Below are positions 16,719 to 24,896 of a stretch of 64,000 nt of DNA, one piece after another (position 1 is the first letter of the stretch; the number at the start of each line of letters is the position of its first letter). Both the position numbers and the translations under genes were made by a program. This DNA comes from Demequina flava (GTDB lineage: Bacteria; Actinomycetota; Actinomycetes; Actinomycetales; Demequinaceae): contig NZ_BBRA01000002.1 in NCBI RefSeq assembly GCF_000975035.1, positions 248,001 to 312,000 on the forward strand. Reading direction: 5' to 3'. The notes under the pieces are model-generated. The model did no database searches. It had not been told where the DNA came from and saw nothing but the letters and a program-made list of their open reading frames with translations.

Positions 16719-17864
16719 TCAGGCTTCCTTCGTGTGATGGGGATGGAACTCTGCGTCCATTCTAATCGCGTCACGGTAGGTCTCCTCGACTCGAGGGGCC
16801 ACCGTCTTCCAATCGAACGTCAGCGCTCGAGCCTGCCCGCGTGCGGACAGTTCTTTGCGCGCCTTCGGGTCAGCGATCAAGGCGTTGATACGGGCGGCCA
16901 TCTCGACCGAGTCGCCGACCGTGTGGAGCGCTGCGCACACCTCGCCGTCAGAGTCAGTGGCGACGTCGCGGAAAGCCACCAGGTCGCTCGCAACAACCGC
17001 CGCACCTGCTGCCATCGCCTCCACGAGCACGATCCCGAAGGACTCGCCTCCGAGGTTCGGTGCACAGTAAATGTCGACCGAACTCATGAAGCGCGCCTTC
17101 ATCGGCTCGTCGAGCTCTCCGATCACCTCGACGCCGGCGCGAGCAGCGCGCGCAGCGACACGGTCGGAGAATCGGCCAGCCACCAGGAATCGGGCTCGCG
17201 GGTACACCGCACGGACATGAGGCATCGCGGCAAGGAACTCCTCGAGTCCCTTGCGCGGCTCGTCCATGCGGCCCAGGATTCCGATCGTGGGCGAGTTCGC
17301 AGTTCCGCGCCATTCCTTCTTGGGCTCGGCTGCCACGTAATGGTCCGTCTCGACCCCGTTGGGAATGATGTGCGTGGCCGCCACCCGCAGGTGCTCTTTG
17401 ATGGTGCGGTCTGCCGAGGGCGACACGGCAATGCGGGCGTCCAGCTCCTCGTAGCCAGGCTTGATGAAGGGCTTGGCGTTGCGCATGATGCGCGAGTGCT
17501 CGTTGGACGTGTGAAACGTCGCCACGGTGGGGCCCAAACGTGCCCACATCGCGATCACGGACAGTGACATCGTTCCGGGTTCGTGAAGGTGGACAACATC
17601 GAAGTCACCCTCCTTGAGCCAGCGGCGCACCCGGGCCGCGGCGAACATGCCGAACTTGATACGAGCCACGGAGCCGTTGTAGTGAACCGGAATGGACCGG
17701 CCTGCGGTCGTGACGAAGTCCGGCACCTCCGTGCCGGGAGCTGCGGGCGCCAACACGGACACCTCGTGCCCACGCTCTTGAAGCGCCTCCGCGAGGTCCA
17801 TGATGTGAAGCTGAACGCCGCCGGGACGGTCAAAGCTATAGGGGCAGACAATTCCGACCTTCAT
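16719..17864 (-). CDS. pimA: Phosphatidyl-myo-inositol mannosyltransferase (PimA-like GT4)
   Basis: Predicted to transfer the first mannose from GDP-mannose to phosphatidylinositol at the inner face of the membrane. It is a 381-residue GT-B enzyme. The N-terminal PimA signature is KVGIVCPYSFDRPGGVQLH, followed by VVHLHEPGTMSLS and FHTSNEHSR. The C-terminal nucleotide-sugar site has GILGRMDEPRKGLEEFLAA and the E-X7-E region GGESFGIVLVEAMAAG. The ATG at 17864 overlaps the stop of the acyltransferase gene (ATGA). The context of pgsA and an acyltransferase supports PIM synthesis rather than another GT4 role. Confidence 0.9.
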   Translation of the reverse strand: MKVGIVCPYSFDRPGGVQLHIMDLAEALQERGHEVSVLAPAAPGTEVPDFVTTAGRSIPVHYNGSVARIKFGMFAAARVRRWLKEGDFDVVHLHEPGTMSLSVIAMWARLGPTVATFHTSNEHSRIMRNAKPFIKPGYEELDARIAVSPSADRTIKEHLRVAATHIIPNGVETDHYVAAEPKKEWRGTANSPTIGILGRMDEPRKGLEEFLAAMPHVRAVYPRARFLVAGRFSDRVAARAARAGVEVIGELDEPMKARFMSSVDIYCAPNLGGESFGIVLVEAMAAGAAVVASDLVAFRDVATDSDGEVCAALHTVGDSVEMAARINALIADPKARKELSARGQARALTFDWKTVAPRVEETYRDAIRMDAEFHPHHTKEA

Positions 17865-18751
17865 GACGCCCACCCAAACCGCTGCAGCATGTGCCAGTCC
17901 TCGGGGTGGCGCGCAATGGCGTCCGCCAACTGCGTCGCCCAGGCCTGCGTCATGGCCTCAACCTTGCCAGACCCCTCGAAGTCCTCTGGGTGAATCGCGT
18001 CACCGAAGTGCAGCACCACACCCCACGGCGAACCGGCCCTCTTGCGGCGCTCCTTGGGCAGTCGCTCGTAGAACACATGCACCGGGATGATCGGCGAGGA
18101 GATTGCCGCAGACAGTGCCGCGGGCCCGGGAGCGACCTTGACGCGGTTGCCCCACATGTCGACCTCGATGCCGGATCCGGACATGTCCCTGTCGGCAAGC
18201 AGGCAGATGAGAGTGCGTTCCTTGAGCCCCAACGAAATGAGTTTGCGGAACGTCGATGAGCCCTCGTGTCCGAGGACGTGAATCCCCAGACCCTCACGCA
18301 TCTCGACAAACTGATCGAAGACCTCGCGGGGCTTCAGAATTTCGGCGACGGCGTGCACGGGAATGATGTGCTTGGAAGCGTAGGCACCCACGAGGTCCCA
18401 GTTGCCCGAGTGGGATAGTGCCGCGACTACACCGCGTTCAGACGTCGCCAACAGGTCAGCAACCTCGTCGTAGCCCTCAAGCCTCACGCGGGCGTCAATC
18501 TGCTTGGGGCTCATGCGCCCAATCGTCAGCGCTTCTGCGTAGTACCGGGCAACGGACTCAAGTCCGGCACGACTCACGTTGCGCAGAGCTTCACCCTCAA
18601 GTCCAGTCACGCGGTGGAGGTTGTCTTCGAAGCGGTCAATGACGCGGCCGCCACGCCGCCAAGCGACTCGTGCCCCGGCCTCAGCGATCACACGTACCGC
18701 GCGCACGGGAAGCACGCGGGATACACGCCACGCGGTGAGGAGCGGATCCAT
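17861..18751 (-). CDS. Phosphatidylinositol mannoside acyltransferase (LPLAT family)
   Basis: Predicted to acylate the PIM mannose (PatA-type) at the membrane. 296 residues from the ATG at 18751. The LPLAT block I motif is present as ALSHSGNWDLVGAY (HX4D-like: His, Asn-Trp-Asp), followed by the HtrB-like regions GSSTFRKLISLG and LICLLADRDMSGSG, and a third block SPIIPVHVFYERLP. The N-terminus has a short hydrophobic segment. The start shares one base with the pgsA stop (TAATG). A longer open frame continues upstream inside pgsA and is rejected. Donor and acceptor are inferred from the family and from pgsA and pimA on either side. Confidence 0.88.
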   Translation of the reverse strand: MDPLLTAWRVSRVLPVRAVRVIAEAGARVAWRRGGRVIDRFEDNLHRVTGLEGEALRNVSRAGLESVARYYAEALTIGRMSPKQIDARVRLEGYDEVADLLATSERGVVAALSHSGNWDLVGAYASKHIIPVHAVAEILKPREVFDQFVEMREGLGIHVLGHEGSSTFRKLISLGLKERTLICLLADRDMSGSGIEVDMWGNRVKVAPGPAALSAAISSPIIPVHVFYERLPKERRKRAGSPWGVVLHFGDAIHPEDFEGSGKVEAMTQAWATQLADAIARHPEDWHMLQRFGWAS

Positions 18752-19392
18752 TACGCGTCGCCGGAAGTGGACTCTGCGGGCGTCGCGAAATCCTCGCGGT
18801 TCGCGCGCACCACGGCCATTGTCCGTTGCCCCACAGTGATAGCCGCCAAGACGGCAAGGATGTACAACGTGCCCGTCAGGATCCACAGCGGGAGCCCCAG
18901 TCCCACGAGGCCGGTCGCGAGCAACCCAAGGAAGAGTCGATCGGACCGCTCCGCGATCCCACCCTTGGCATCGATCCCAAGGCCTTCCGCACGCGCACGT
19001 GCGTACGGAACAAAGGAACCAATCGCCAGGCACAGCAGTGCAGCCATGGCGGTCGCCGGCTCTTCCACGCGGAAGGTCCACACTAATGCGCCAAAGATCG
19101 CAGCATCGGCCACCCGGTCCAAGGTGGAATCGAGATAGGCACCCAACCGCGAGGACTTACCCGACAGGCGCGCCATGGTGCCGTCGAGCATGTCTGTCAC
19201 CACAAAAACCGTGATGAACATGACACCCCAAAACAGCATCGTCCCGCCCTGCGGGAAGAAGAAGCATGCGCCGAAAACCACGCCAAGCGTGCCAACGATC
19301 GTCACAGCATTGGGGTGAACACCGAGTGCGAGAAGTCCCCTAGCGGGCGCTGCCCAGAGGCGGCCCACGATGGGGCGAAGCTTGCCGAACAT
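18751..19392 (-). CDS. pgsA: CDP-alcohol phosphatidyltransferase, probably phosphatidylinositol phosphate synthase
   Basis: Integral membrane enzyme that joins CDP-diacylglycerol and an alcohol phosphate, in this neighbourhood most likely myo-inositol 3-phosphate. 213 residues with about six helices. The complete family motif D-G-X2-A-R-X8-G-X3-D-X3-D is visible around residues 68-91 (DGTMARLSGKSSRLGAYLDS, then TLD). Position before the acyltransferase and pimA genes supports the inositol-lipid assignment over phosphatidylglycerol phosphate synthase, but the sequence alone does not settle it. Translationally coupled to the next gene. Confidence 0.88.
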   Translation of the reverse strand: MFGKLRPIVGRLWAAPARGLLALGVHPNAVTIVGTLGVVFGACFFFPQGGTMLFWGVMFITVFVVTDMLDGTMARLSGKSSRLGAYLDSTLDRVADAAIFGALVWTFRVEEPATAMAALLCLAIGSFVPYARARAEGLGIDAKGGIAERSDRLFLGLLATGLVGLGLPLWILTGTLYILAVLAAITVGQRTMAVVRANREDFATPAESTSGDA

Positions 19393-19407
19393 ATGTCTTG
19401 TGAGGAC

Positions 19408-19962
19408 CTAGTCCTCGTCCACCTTCCACTGCTCGGACACGCGCTGCCAGGTGTCATCCAACAATTGCGGCAGCGCCTTGGTCTGGCCAATGATCGGCAG
19501 GAAGTTCGAGTCGCCCATCCACCGCGGCACCACGTGTTGGTGGAGGTGTTCGGAGATGCCCGCTCCTCCAATGGCGCCCTGATTCATGCCGATGTTGAAG
19601 CCTTGCGTCCCTGATGTCGCGGTGAGGACCCGCATTGCTTTCTGCGTCAGCACGCCCATTTCGTCGCGCTCGGCGTCGGTAGCGTCGGTGTACCAGCCGA
19701 TGTGGCGGTACGGGCAGACCATCAGGTGACCTGGGTTGTAGGGGTACAGGTTCAACACGACGTAGCAGTGCTCGCCCCGGTGCACGACGAGCGCTTCACG
19801 ATCATCGAGTTCGAGCTTGGCGCACAGCGGGCAGTCCGCGGTTCCTTCGTACTTGGCGCGGGACTTGCCGTTGTCGATGTACGCCATGCGGTGGGGCGTC
19901 CACAGGCGCTCAAAACCGTCGGGCTCACCGCCCATCGTGGTGCCGTCTACAACGTCAGCCAT
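19408..19962 (-). CDS. HIT-family nucleotide hydrolase/phosphorylase
   Basis: 184-residue histidine-triad protein. The catalytic triad is clear as SEHLHQHVVPRW (H-X-H-X-H). The preceding Cys pair CPLC and a downstream His suggest a zinc site, as in the actinobacterial Ap4A phosphorylase/hydrolase type. The dinucleotide-binding part is YVVLNLYPYNPGHLMVCPYRH. Its ATG at 19962 shares one base with the thrS stop (TAATG). The thrS-HIT-pgsA order is conserved in actinomycetes. Substrate (Ap4A-like nucleotide or aminoacyl-AMP) is not determined by the sequence; the thrS coupling hints at aminoacyl-adenylate or Ap4A clean-up. Confidence 0.9.
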   Translation of the reverse strand: MADVVDGTTMGGEPDGFERLWTPHRMAYIDNGKSRAKYEGTADCPLCAKLELDDREALVVHRGEHCYVVLNLYPYNPGHLMVCPYRHIGWYTDATDAERDEMGVLTQKAMRVLTATSGTQGFNIGMNQGAIGGAGISEHLHQHVVPRWMGDSNFLPIIGQTKALPQLLDDTWQRVSEQWKVDED

Positions 19963-21953
19963 TAGACCTGCGCCTTCGTCTTCACTGCCTCGACGATGCG
20001 GGCAACAGCATCCGCGACAGGTACCTGGTTGTCTTGGCTTCCGTCACGGAAGCGGAACGACACAGCCCCAGCGTCAGCGTCATCCCCACCCGCGATGAGG
20101 GTGAAGGGGATCTTGTCCTTGCTCGCTGTACGAATCTTCTTGGGGAATCGCTCGTCGGAGTCGTCAAGCTCCACCCGAATGCCCTCGGCACGCAACTGAG
20201 CCACGACATCGGCCAGATAATCATTGAAGGCGTCAGCAACGGGAATCGCGCGCACCTGCACCGGAGCCAACCAGACCGGGAAGGACCCGGCATAGTGCTC
20301 GGTGAGGATCGCGAAGAAGCGCTCAATGGAGCCAAACAGCGCGCGGTGGATCATCACGGGGCGCTGGCGGGTGTTGTCAGGAGCGGTGTACTCAAGCTCG
20401 AAGCGCTCGGGCAGGTTGAAGTCGAGTTGGATGGTGGACATCTGCCACGAACGGCCGATGGCGTCGCGAGTCTGCACCGAGATCTTGGGGCCGTAGAACG
20501 CGGCGCCGCCCGGGTCGGGGACCAACTCGAGGCCCGAAGCTTCGGCGACCTCGCGCAAGGTGTCCGTGGCCTCTTCCCAGATTTCATCCTCACCCACGAA
20601 CTTCTCGGGGTTCTTCGTGGACAGTTCCAGGAAGAAGTCGTCCAGGCCGTAGTCCTTGAGGAGCCCCAGCACAAAGTCGAGCGTGCGAGTGAGTTCATCC
20701 TTCATCTGCGCGCGGGTGCAGTAGATGTGGGCGTCGTCCTGCGTGAATCCGCGGGCGCGGGTCATGCCGTGCACCACGCCGGACTTCTCGTAGCGGTAGA
20801 CGGTGCCGAATTCGAACAGGCGCAGCGGCAGCTCGCGGTAGGACCGGCCGCGCGAGTCAAAGATGAGGTTGTGCATGGGGCAGTTCATGGGCTTCAGGTA
20901 GTAGTCCTGGCCCTGACGTGTCACATTACCGGCGCTGTCGCGCTCCTCATCGAGGTGCATCGGTGGGTACATGCCGTCCTTGTACCAATCCAGGTGCCCG
21001 GAGACCTCGAAGAGCTTGCCCTTCGTGGCGTGCGGCGTGTAGACGAATTCGTAGCCCTCTTCGATGTGGCGCTTGCGGGAGTAGTCCTCCATCTCCATGC
21101 GGATCATTGCACCCTTGGGGTGGAAGACCGGCAGTCCCGAACCGATCTCCTCCGGGAAGGAGAAGAGGTCCATCTCAGAACCCAAGCGACGGTGATCGCG
21201 GCGCTCAGCCTCAGCCAGGCGCTCCCTGTAGGCGACCAGCTCTTCCTTGGACGGCCACGCGGTGCCGTACACACGCTGGAGCTGAGGGTTCTTCTCGGAG
21301 CCCTTCCAGTACGCGGCGGCGGAACGCATGAGCGACCAGCCGTTTGCGAGGAGCTTGGTGCTGGGTACGTGAGGACCGCGGCACAGGTCCTTCCACGCGA
21401 CGTCGCCATTGCGGCGGACGTTGTCGTAGATGGTGATGTCGCCTTCGCCGATCTCGACGGACGCGCCCTCCGCGCCTTCGGTGTCGTGGCTCAGCAGCTC
21501 GCACTTGTAGTGCTCGTGAGCGAGTTCGGCAAGGGCCTCCTCGCGCGTCACCTCGCGGCGCTGGAAGGACTGCCCCTCCTTGACGATGCGCTGCATGGTC
21601 TTCTCAAGCTTCTTGAGGTCCTCCGGTGTGAAGGGCTCTTCGACGTCAAAGTCGTAATAGAAGCCGTTCTCGATGGGAGGGCCCACGCCGAGCTTGGCGT
21701 CAGGGTTGATCTGCTGGACCGCTTGGGCGAGCACGTGCGCAGTCGAGTGGCGCAACACCATCAAGCCATCGGGGTCGCTGATCGTGACCGCTTCGATGTC
21801 AGCGTCGGCCGGAATGTCGCGGGACAGGTCCCACAGTTCACCGTTCACGCGCATCACCAGAACTTCGCGGCGCTCGGAGAACAGGTCGGTGCCCGTCGTG
21901 CCGGCGTCGAGCTCGCGCTTGTCGCCGTCGATGGTCGCAATCAGGCTGGGCAC
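19962..21953 (-). CDS. thrS: Threonyl-tRNA synthetase
   Basis: Class II synthetase of 663 residues with full domain order. The TGS domain comes first (from [17 protein letters not shown]). The editing domain follows, with [13 protein letters not shown] and the HYKCELL part. The catalytic core has [13 protein letters not shown] (zinc Cys), [38 protein letters not shown] (motif 2), and [16 protein letters not shown] (motif 3). A C-terminal anticodon-binding domain ends the protein. It starts at GTG 21953 after an AAGGAG site. The 160-base leader shared with the divergent kinase gene holds a 9-bp inverted repeat. It heads the PIM gene run. Confidence 0.97.
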   Translation of the reverse strand: MPSLIATIDGDKRELDAGTTGTDLFSERREVLVMRVNGELWDLSRDIPADADIEAVTISDPDGLMVLRHSTAHVLAQAVQQINPDAKLGVGPPIENGFYYDFDVEEPFTPEDLKKLEKTMQRIVKEGQSFQRREVTREEALAELAHEHYKCELLSHDTEGAEGASVEIGEGDITIYDNVRRNGDVAWKDLCRGPHVPSTKLLANGWSLMRSAAAYWKGSEKNPQLQRVYGTAWPSKEELVAYRERLAEAERRDHRRLGSEMDLFSFPEEIGSGLPVFHPKGAMIRMEMEDYSRKRHIEEGYEFVYTPHATKGKLFEVSGHLDWYKDGMYPPMHLDEERDSAGNVTRQGQDYYLKPMNCPMHNLIFDSRGRSYRELPLRLFEFGTVYRYEKSGVVHGMTRARGFTQDDAHIYCTRAQMKDELTRTLDFVLGLLKDYGLDDFFLELSTKNPEKFVGEDEIWEEATDTLREVAEASGLELVPDPGGAAFYGPKISVQTRDAIGRSWQMSTIQLDFNLPERFELEYTAPDNTRQRPVMIHRALFGSIERFFAILTEHYAGSFPVWLAPVQVRAIPVADAFNDYLADVVAQLRAEGIRVELDDSDERFPKKIRTASKDKIPFTLIAGGDDADAGAVSFRFRDGSQDNQVPVADAVARIVEAVKTKAQV

Positions 21954-21994
21954 CGTGGTGTCTCCTTGGGGTATGTGGGGCGTCGTTCGTCCTT

Positions 21995-22025
21995 GTGTGA
22001 CGCACGCATGGCGCGCGCGTCACAC
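21995..22025 (-). promoter_or_regulatory. Inverted repeat in the thrS leader
   Basis: GTGTGACGC at 21995-22003 pairs perfectly with GCGTCACAC at 22017-22025 around a 13-base loop. It lies 42 bases upstream of the thrS start, between thrS and the divergent kinase gene, so it could be an operator or an RNA hairpin in the thrS leader. No T-box features are seen. Confidence 0.45.
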
Positions 22026-22113
22026 GACGATGCTACCGACCTTGGCGTAGGTGCGAAGAATCGCACGTCACGACAGGTAGCGTGGACCTGACCGATAGCC
22101 AAGGAGCCACCCT

Positions 22114-23586
22114 GTGTCGCGACTCACTCGCCGTGCCGCGCGGGTCTCGGTTCGCGCCCGCATCGGCCTGGCTGTCGCCCTTCTCACTGGCCTGGGCCTG
22201 CTCTCGGCGGGGCTCGTGGCATCGGCCATCCTCACCCAAGAGGTGGAGTCACGCGTCGACGATGACCTGGTGAGCGACGTTGCGGAGTTTGAGCGCCTCG
22301 CGGAGGTCGGAGTGGACCCTGCCACCGGCGAGCCCTTCGAGTCCCCCGCCGCCGCCGTCCGCACCTCGATGGAACGCCTCATTCCGGATCCCAACCAGGG
22401 CGTGGTCGGCTTCCTAGACGGCGAGTTGGAATGGATCTCCCGCGACGCGCAGCTTCCCTTGCAAGACGACCCAGACTTCCTTGCCGCTGTTGCTCCGGCT
22501 ACCTCCGACGTTGAGGTGACGTATCAGGAAATCGTGACGGACGTCACGACGTATCACGTGGCCGTCGCGCCGGTGAGGTCGGGGGAGAACGGCGTCCTTG
22601 TGGTCGGCGGCCCCGGCGACGGCACGGTCGCCGCGCTGGTCATGGCGTACGACCTCGATGCTGAAGTCGCGCTCTTTCAAGAAGCCTTCCGTATCTACGG
22701 CTTCGTCGCATTCGGGGCATGGATCGTCGTGAGTGTGCTGGCATGGGCACTCGCCGGACGCCTATTGCGTCCCATCAAGACGCTCGCGGAGACCGCTTCG
22801 CACATTGGCCGCGACGACCTCTCGGAACGCATTCCCGTGACCGGGTCGGACGATGTGTCCGACATGACCGAGGCTGTCAACGGCATGCTCGACCGCCTCG
22901 AGGCAGCTTTCCGCGCGCAAGCGGACCTCCTCAACGACGTGAGCCACGAGCTGCGCACTCCCATCACCGTGGTGCGCGGCCACCTCGAACTCATGGATGT
23001 GTCCGATCCCGCGGACACCACGGATGTGCGTGACTTAAGCATCGACGAGCTCGATCGCATGACGGCCCTTGTCACGGACCTTCTCACCCTCGCCAAGGCG
23101 GACCGACCGGACTTCATCACCCTGCGCGCCACCGATATCGCGGACCTGACCCACAGCGTGCTGGATAAGGCATCCGCCATGGGAGATCGCTCCTGGGTGA
23201 TAGATGCGGCGGCCGATGCCGTGGCCATGTTGGACAAGGACCGCATTACTCAGGCGTGGCTGCAGTTGGTCGCCAATGCTGTGCGATTCTCCGACCCTGG
23301 TTCCGAGGTTGGCCTTGGCGCCCGCGTCGCAGACGGCGAGGTTCACCTGTGGGTGCGAGACCAGGGAGTCGGCGTGCCGAAGGATCAGCGTGACCGCATC
23401 TTTTCGCGCTTTGTCCAGGCAGATCCCACGCGTCAGGACGGGTCCGGCCTGGGACTGTCGATCGTGACAGCGATCATGCACGCACACGGCGGCTCCGTCG
23501 CTGTGGATTCTCGTGAAGGGCACGGCTCAACATTTACGATGAGCCTGCCTACGTCGGCAACTGCCATCGAAGGAGAGGTTCCGTGA
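22114..23586 (+). CDS. Two-component sensor histidine kinase
   Basis: 490-residue membrane kinase. A first helix (about 18-40) and a second (about 192-213) enclose an extracytoplasmic domain of about 150 residues. It is followed by HAMP (LRPIKTLAETASHIGRDDLS), a HisKA domain with the phospho-accepting His in NDVSHELRTPITVVRGHLE (about residue 278), and an HATPase domain with N box (WLQLVANAVRFS), G1 (VRDQGVGVP) and G2 (QDGSGLGLSIV). GTG start at 22114 behind AAGGAG. It overlaps the response regulator by four bases. The signal is unknown; the neighbouring convergent gene for a Ser/Val-rich secreted protein is a possible target. Confidence 0.93.
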   Translation: MSRLTRRAARVSVRARIGLAVALLTGLGLLSAGLVASAILTQEVESRVDDDLVSDVAEFERLAEVGVDPATGEPFESPAAAVRTSMERLIPDPNQGVVGFLDGELEWISRDAQLPLQDDPDFLAAVAPATSDVEVTYQEIVTDVTTYHVAVAPVRSGENGVLVVGGPGDGTVAALVMAYDLDAEVALFQEAFRIYGFVAFGAWIVVSVLAWALAGRLLRPIKTLAETASHIGRDDLSERIPVTGSDDVSDMTEAVNGMLDRLEAAFRAQADLLNDVSHELRTPITVVRGHLELMDVSDPADTTDVRDLSIDELDRMTALVTDLLTLAKADRPDFITLRATDIADLTHSVLDKASAMGDRSWVIDAAADAVAMLDKDRITQAWLQLVANAVRFSDPGSEVGLGARVADGEVHLWVRDQGVGVPKDQRDRIFSRFVQADPTRQDGSGLGLSIVTAIMHAHGGSVAVDSREGHGSTFTMSLPTSATAIEGEVP

Positions 23587-24260
23587 GCCAGATTCTCATC
23601 ATCGAGGACGAGGCGCGTATCGCCTCCTTCGTCGCCAAGGGTTTGAAGGCGGCAGGGTTCACCAGCGATCATGCAGCGACGGGTCGTGACGGCTATCACA
23701 AGGCTATGACCGGTGACTTCGAGCTCATCATCCTCGATTTGGGATTGCCCGATGAGGACGGCATGGACGTGCTTGAACGACTGCGCGGCACGGGAAACGA
23801 CCTTCCCGTGATCGTGCTCACGGCGCGGACCACCATCGAGGCCACTGTTGACAGCCTTGAACGCGGAGCCGACGACTACATCGCCAAGCCCTTCCGCTTT
23901 GAAGAGCTCCTGGCACGTGTACGGCTACGGCTGAAATCCGGCGGTGCGGCGGCGGCGCCCACATCGATCATGCGCTGCGGGGACGTGGAACTCGACCCGA
24001 TCTCGCGCTCGGTCACGGTTGCCGGCCGCACTGTTGACCTGTCCGCGAGGGAGTTTTCGTTGGCAGAGGCCTTCATGTCGCACCCCGGTCAGGCACTTAG
24101 CCGTGAACAGCTGTTGTCCCGCGTGTGGGGATACGACTACGACCCGGGGTCCAACGTGGTCGACGTCTACGTGCGGTACTTGCGCGGAAAGTTCGGCGCG
24201 CACCGCATTGAAACAGTTCGAGGCGTCGGCTACCGCATGGCGGCAACCGACGCCTCGTAG
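23583..24260 (+). CDS. OmpR/PhoB-type response regulator
   Basis: 225 residues. The receiver domain has the acidic pocket (ILIIEDEARI), the phospho-acceptor Asp in LIILDLGLPDEDG (about residue 53), the switch Thr in VIVLTART, and the Lys in YIAKPFRFEELL. The C-terminal winged helix (about 130-220) contains VDLSAREFSLAEAFMSHPGQ and the recognition-helix region SNVVDVYVRYLRGKFG. Start is GTG 23583, overlapping the kinase stop (GTGA), so the kinase gene comes first and both are translationally coupled. Cognate DNA sites are not identified. Ends 18 bases before the convergent repeat-protein gene. Confidence 0.94.
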   Translation: MSQILIIEDEARIASFVAKGLKAAGFTSDHAATGRDGYHKAMTGDFELIILDLGLPDEDGMDVLERLRGTGNDLPVIVLTARTTIEATVDSLERGADDYIAKPFRFEELLARVRLRLKSGGAAAAPTSIMRCGDVELDPISRSVTVAGRTVDLSAREFSLAEAFMSHPGQALSREQLLSRVWGYDYDPGSNVVDVYVRYLRGKFGAHRIETVRGVGYRMAATDAS

Positions 24261-24278
24261 AAGCGGCGCTTTCGCGAC

Positions 24279-24812
24279 TTAGTCGACCGAGTCTGCCGAC
24301 GGGGCCGACTCGGGGCTGACCGGCGACGGCGCGGACTTGGCGCTCTTGGCAGACGGCGCCGACTGAACGCTGACCGGCGACTTGGCCGACTGAACGCTCA
24401 CAGGCGACTTGGCCGACTGAACGCTGACCGGCGACTTGGCGGACTGGATGCTGACCGGAGACTGAGCAGACTTCACGGACTGCACCGAGACCGGCGACTT
24501 CGTGGACTGCACGCTCACGGGCGACTTGGTCGACTGAACCGAGACAACCGACACCGTCGACACCGGTGACACGATCGACACGGGCGACACGGCGGACGCG
24601 GCCGAGGCGACGGTCAGGGTCGACGAGACGATCTTCATGTCCTTTTCGATGGTGCCCGAAGCCACCTTGCCGTCGATGGTCGACACGGAGTTGTCGGAGG
24701 ACGTGTCGTTCGTGGGAGTGTCGGATGAGTCAGCGACAGCGACGCCTGCGCCCACGCCAATCACACCGAGGGTTCCAGCTGCGATCCAGATTGCACGGCG
24801 GTTGATGTTCAT
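24279..24812 (-). CDS. Secreted or membrane-anchored Ser/Val/Gln/Lys repeat protein
   Basis: 177 residues from ATG 24812, which follows GAGAGGATC. The N-terminus (MNINRRAIWIAAGTLGVIGVGAGVAVADS) is a signal peptide or anchor with a possible cleavage after ADS. After an acidic Thr/Ser/Asp segment, the C-terminal 110 residues are nearly free of large residues. They consist of a 9-residue unit, S-A-K-S-P-V-S-V-Q and variants, repeated about six times, then Ala/Pro/Ser-rich sequence. Such regions resemble extended wall-spanning stalks. Similar proteins beside two-component systems are known in Micrococcales as far as I recall. No enzyme or binding function can be assigned. Confidence 0.8.
   Translation of the reverse strand: MNINRRAIWIAAGTLGVIGVGAGVAVADSSDTPTNDTSSDNSVSTIDGKVASGTIEKDMKIVSSTLTVASAASAVSPVSIVSPVSTVSVVSVQSTKSPVSVQSTKSPVSVQSVKSAQSPVSIQSAKSPVSVQSAKSPVSVQSAKSPVSVQSAPSAKSAKSAPSPVSPESAPSADSVD
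24361..24531 (-). repeat. 27-bp coding tandem repeat
   Basis: Six 27-bp units at 24361, 24388, 24415, 24442, 24478 and 24505, with one 9-bp fragment at 24469. They encode the 9-residue repeat of the secreted protein. The units differ at a few positions only, mostly synonymous, suggesting recent slippage or recombination. Confidence 0.85.
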
Positions 24813-24896
24813 GTTGTCTGATCCTCTCGTTGTGGATGCCGGGGCATCCGTGTCTGAGGACAACAATGCACATCGCCGGTGAGAGCACCAGGAGAA

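Noticed and set aside
18752-19081. N-terminal extension of the PIM acyltransferase
   Set aside because: It lies fully inside pgsA and has no acyltransferase similarity; the ATG at 18751 overlapping the pgsA stop is the normal start.
20034-22091. 685-codon open frame on plus, antisense to thrS
   Set aside because: It is the mirror of a clear thrS gene, has no recognisable motif and no ribosome site; long antisense frames are common in GC-rich genes.
21954-22113. T-box or riboswitch in front of thrS
   Set aside because: No stem I, specifier loop or T-box sequence; only a simple inverted repeat is seen.
24361-24531. Regular 27-bp repeats looking like a short CRISPR array
   Set aside because: The units are directly adjacent with no unique spacers and encode a 9-residue protein repeat in frame.
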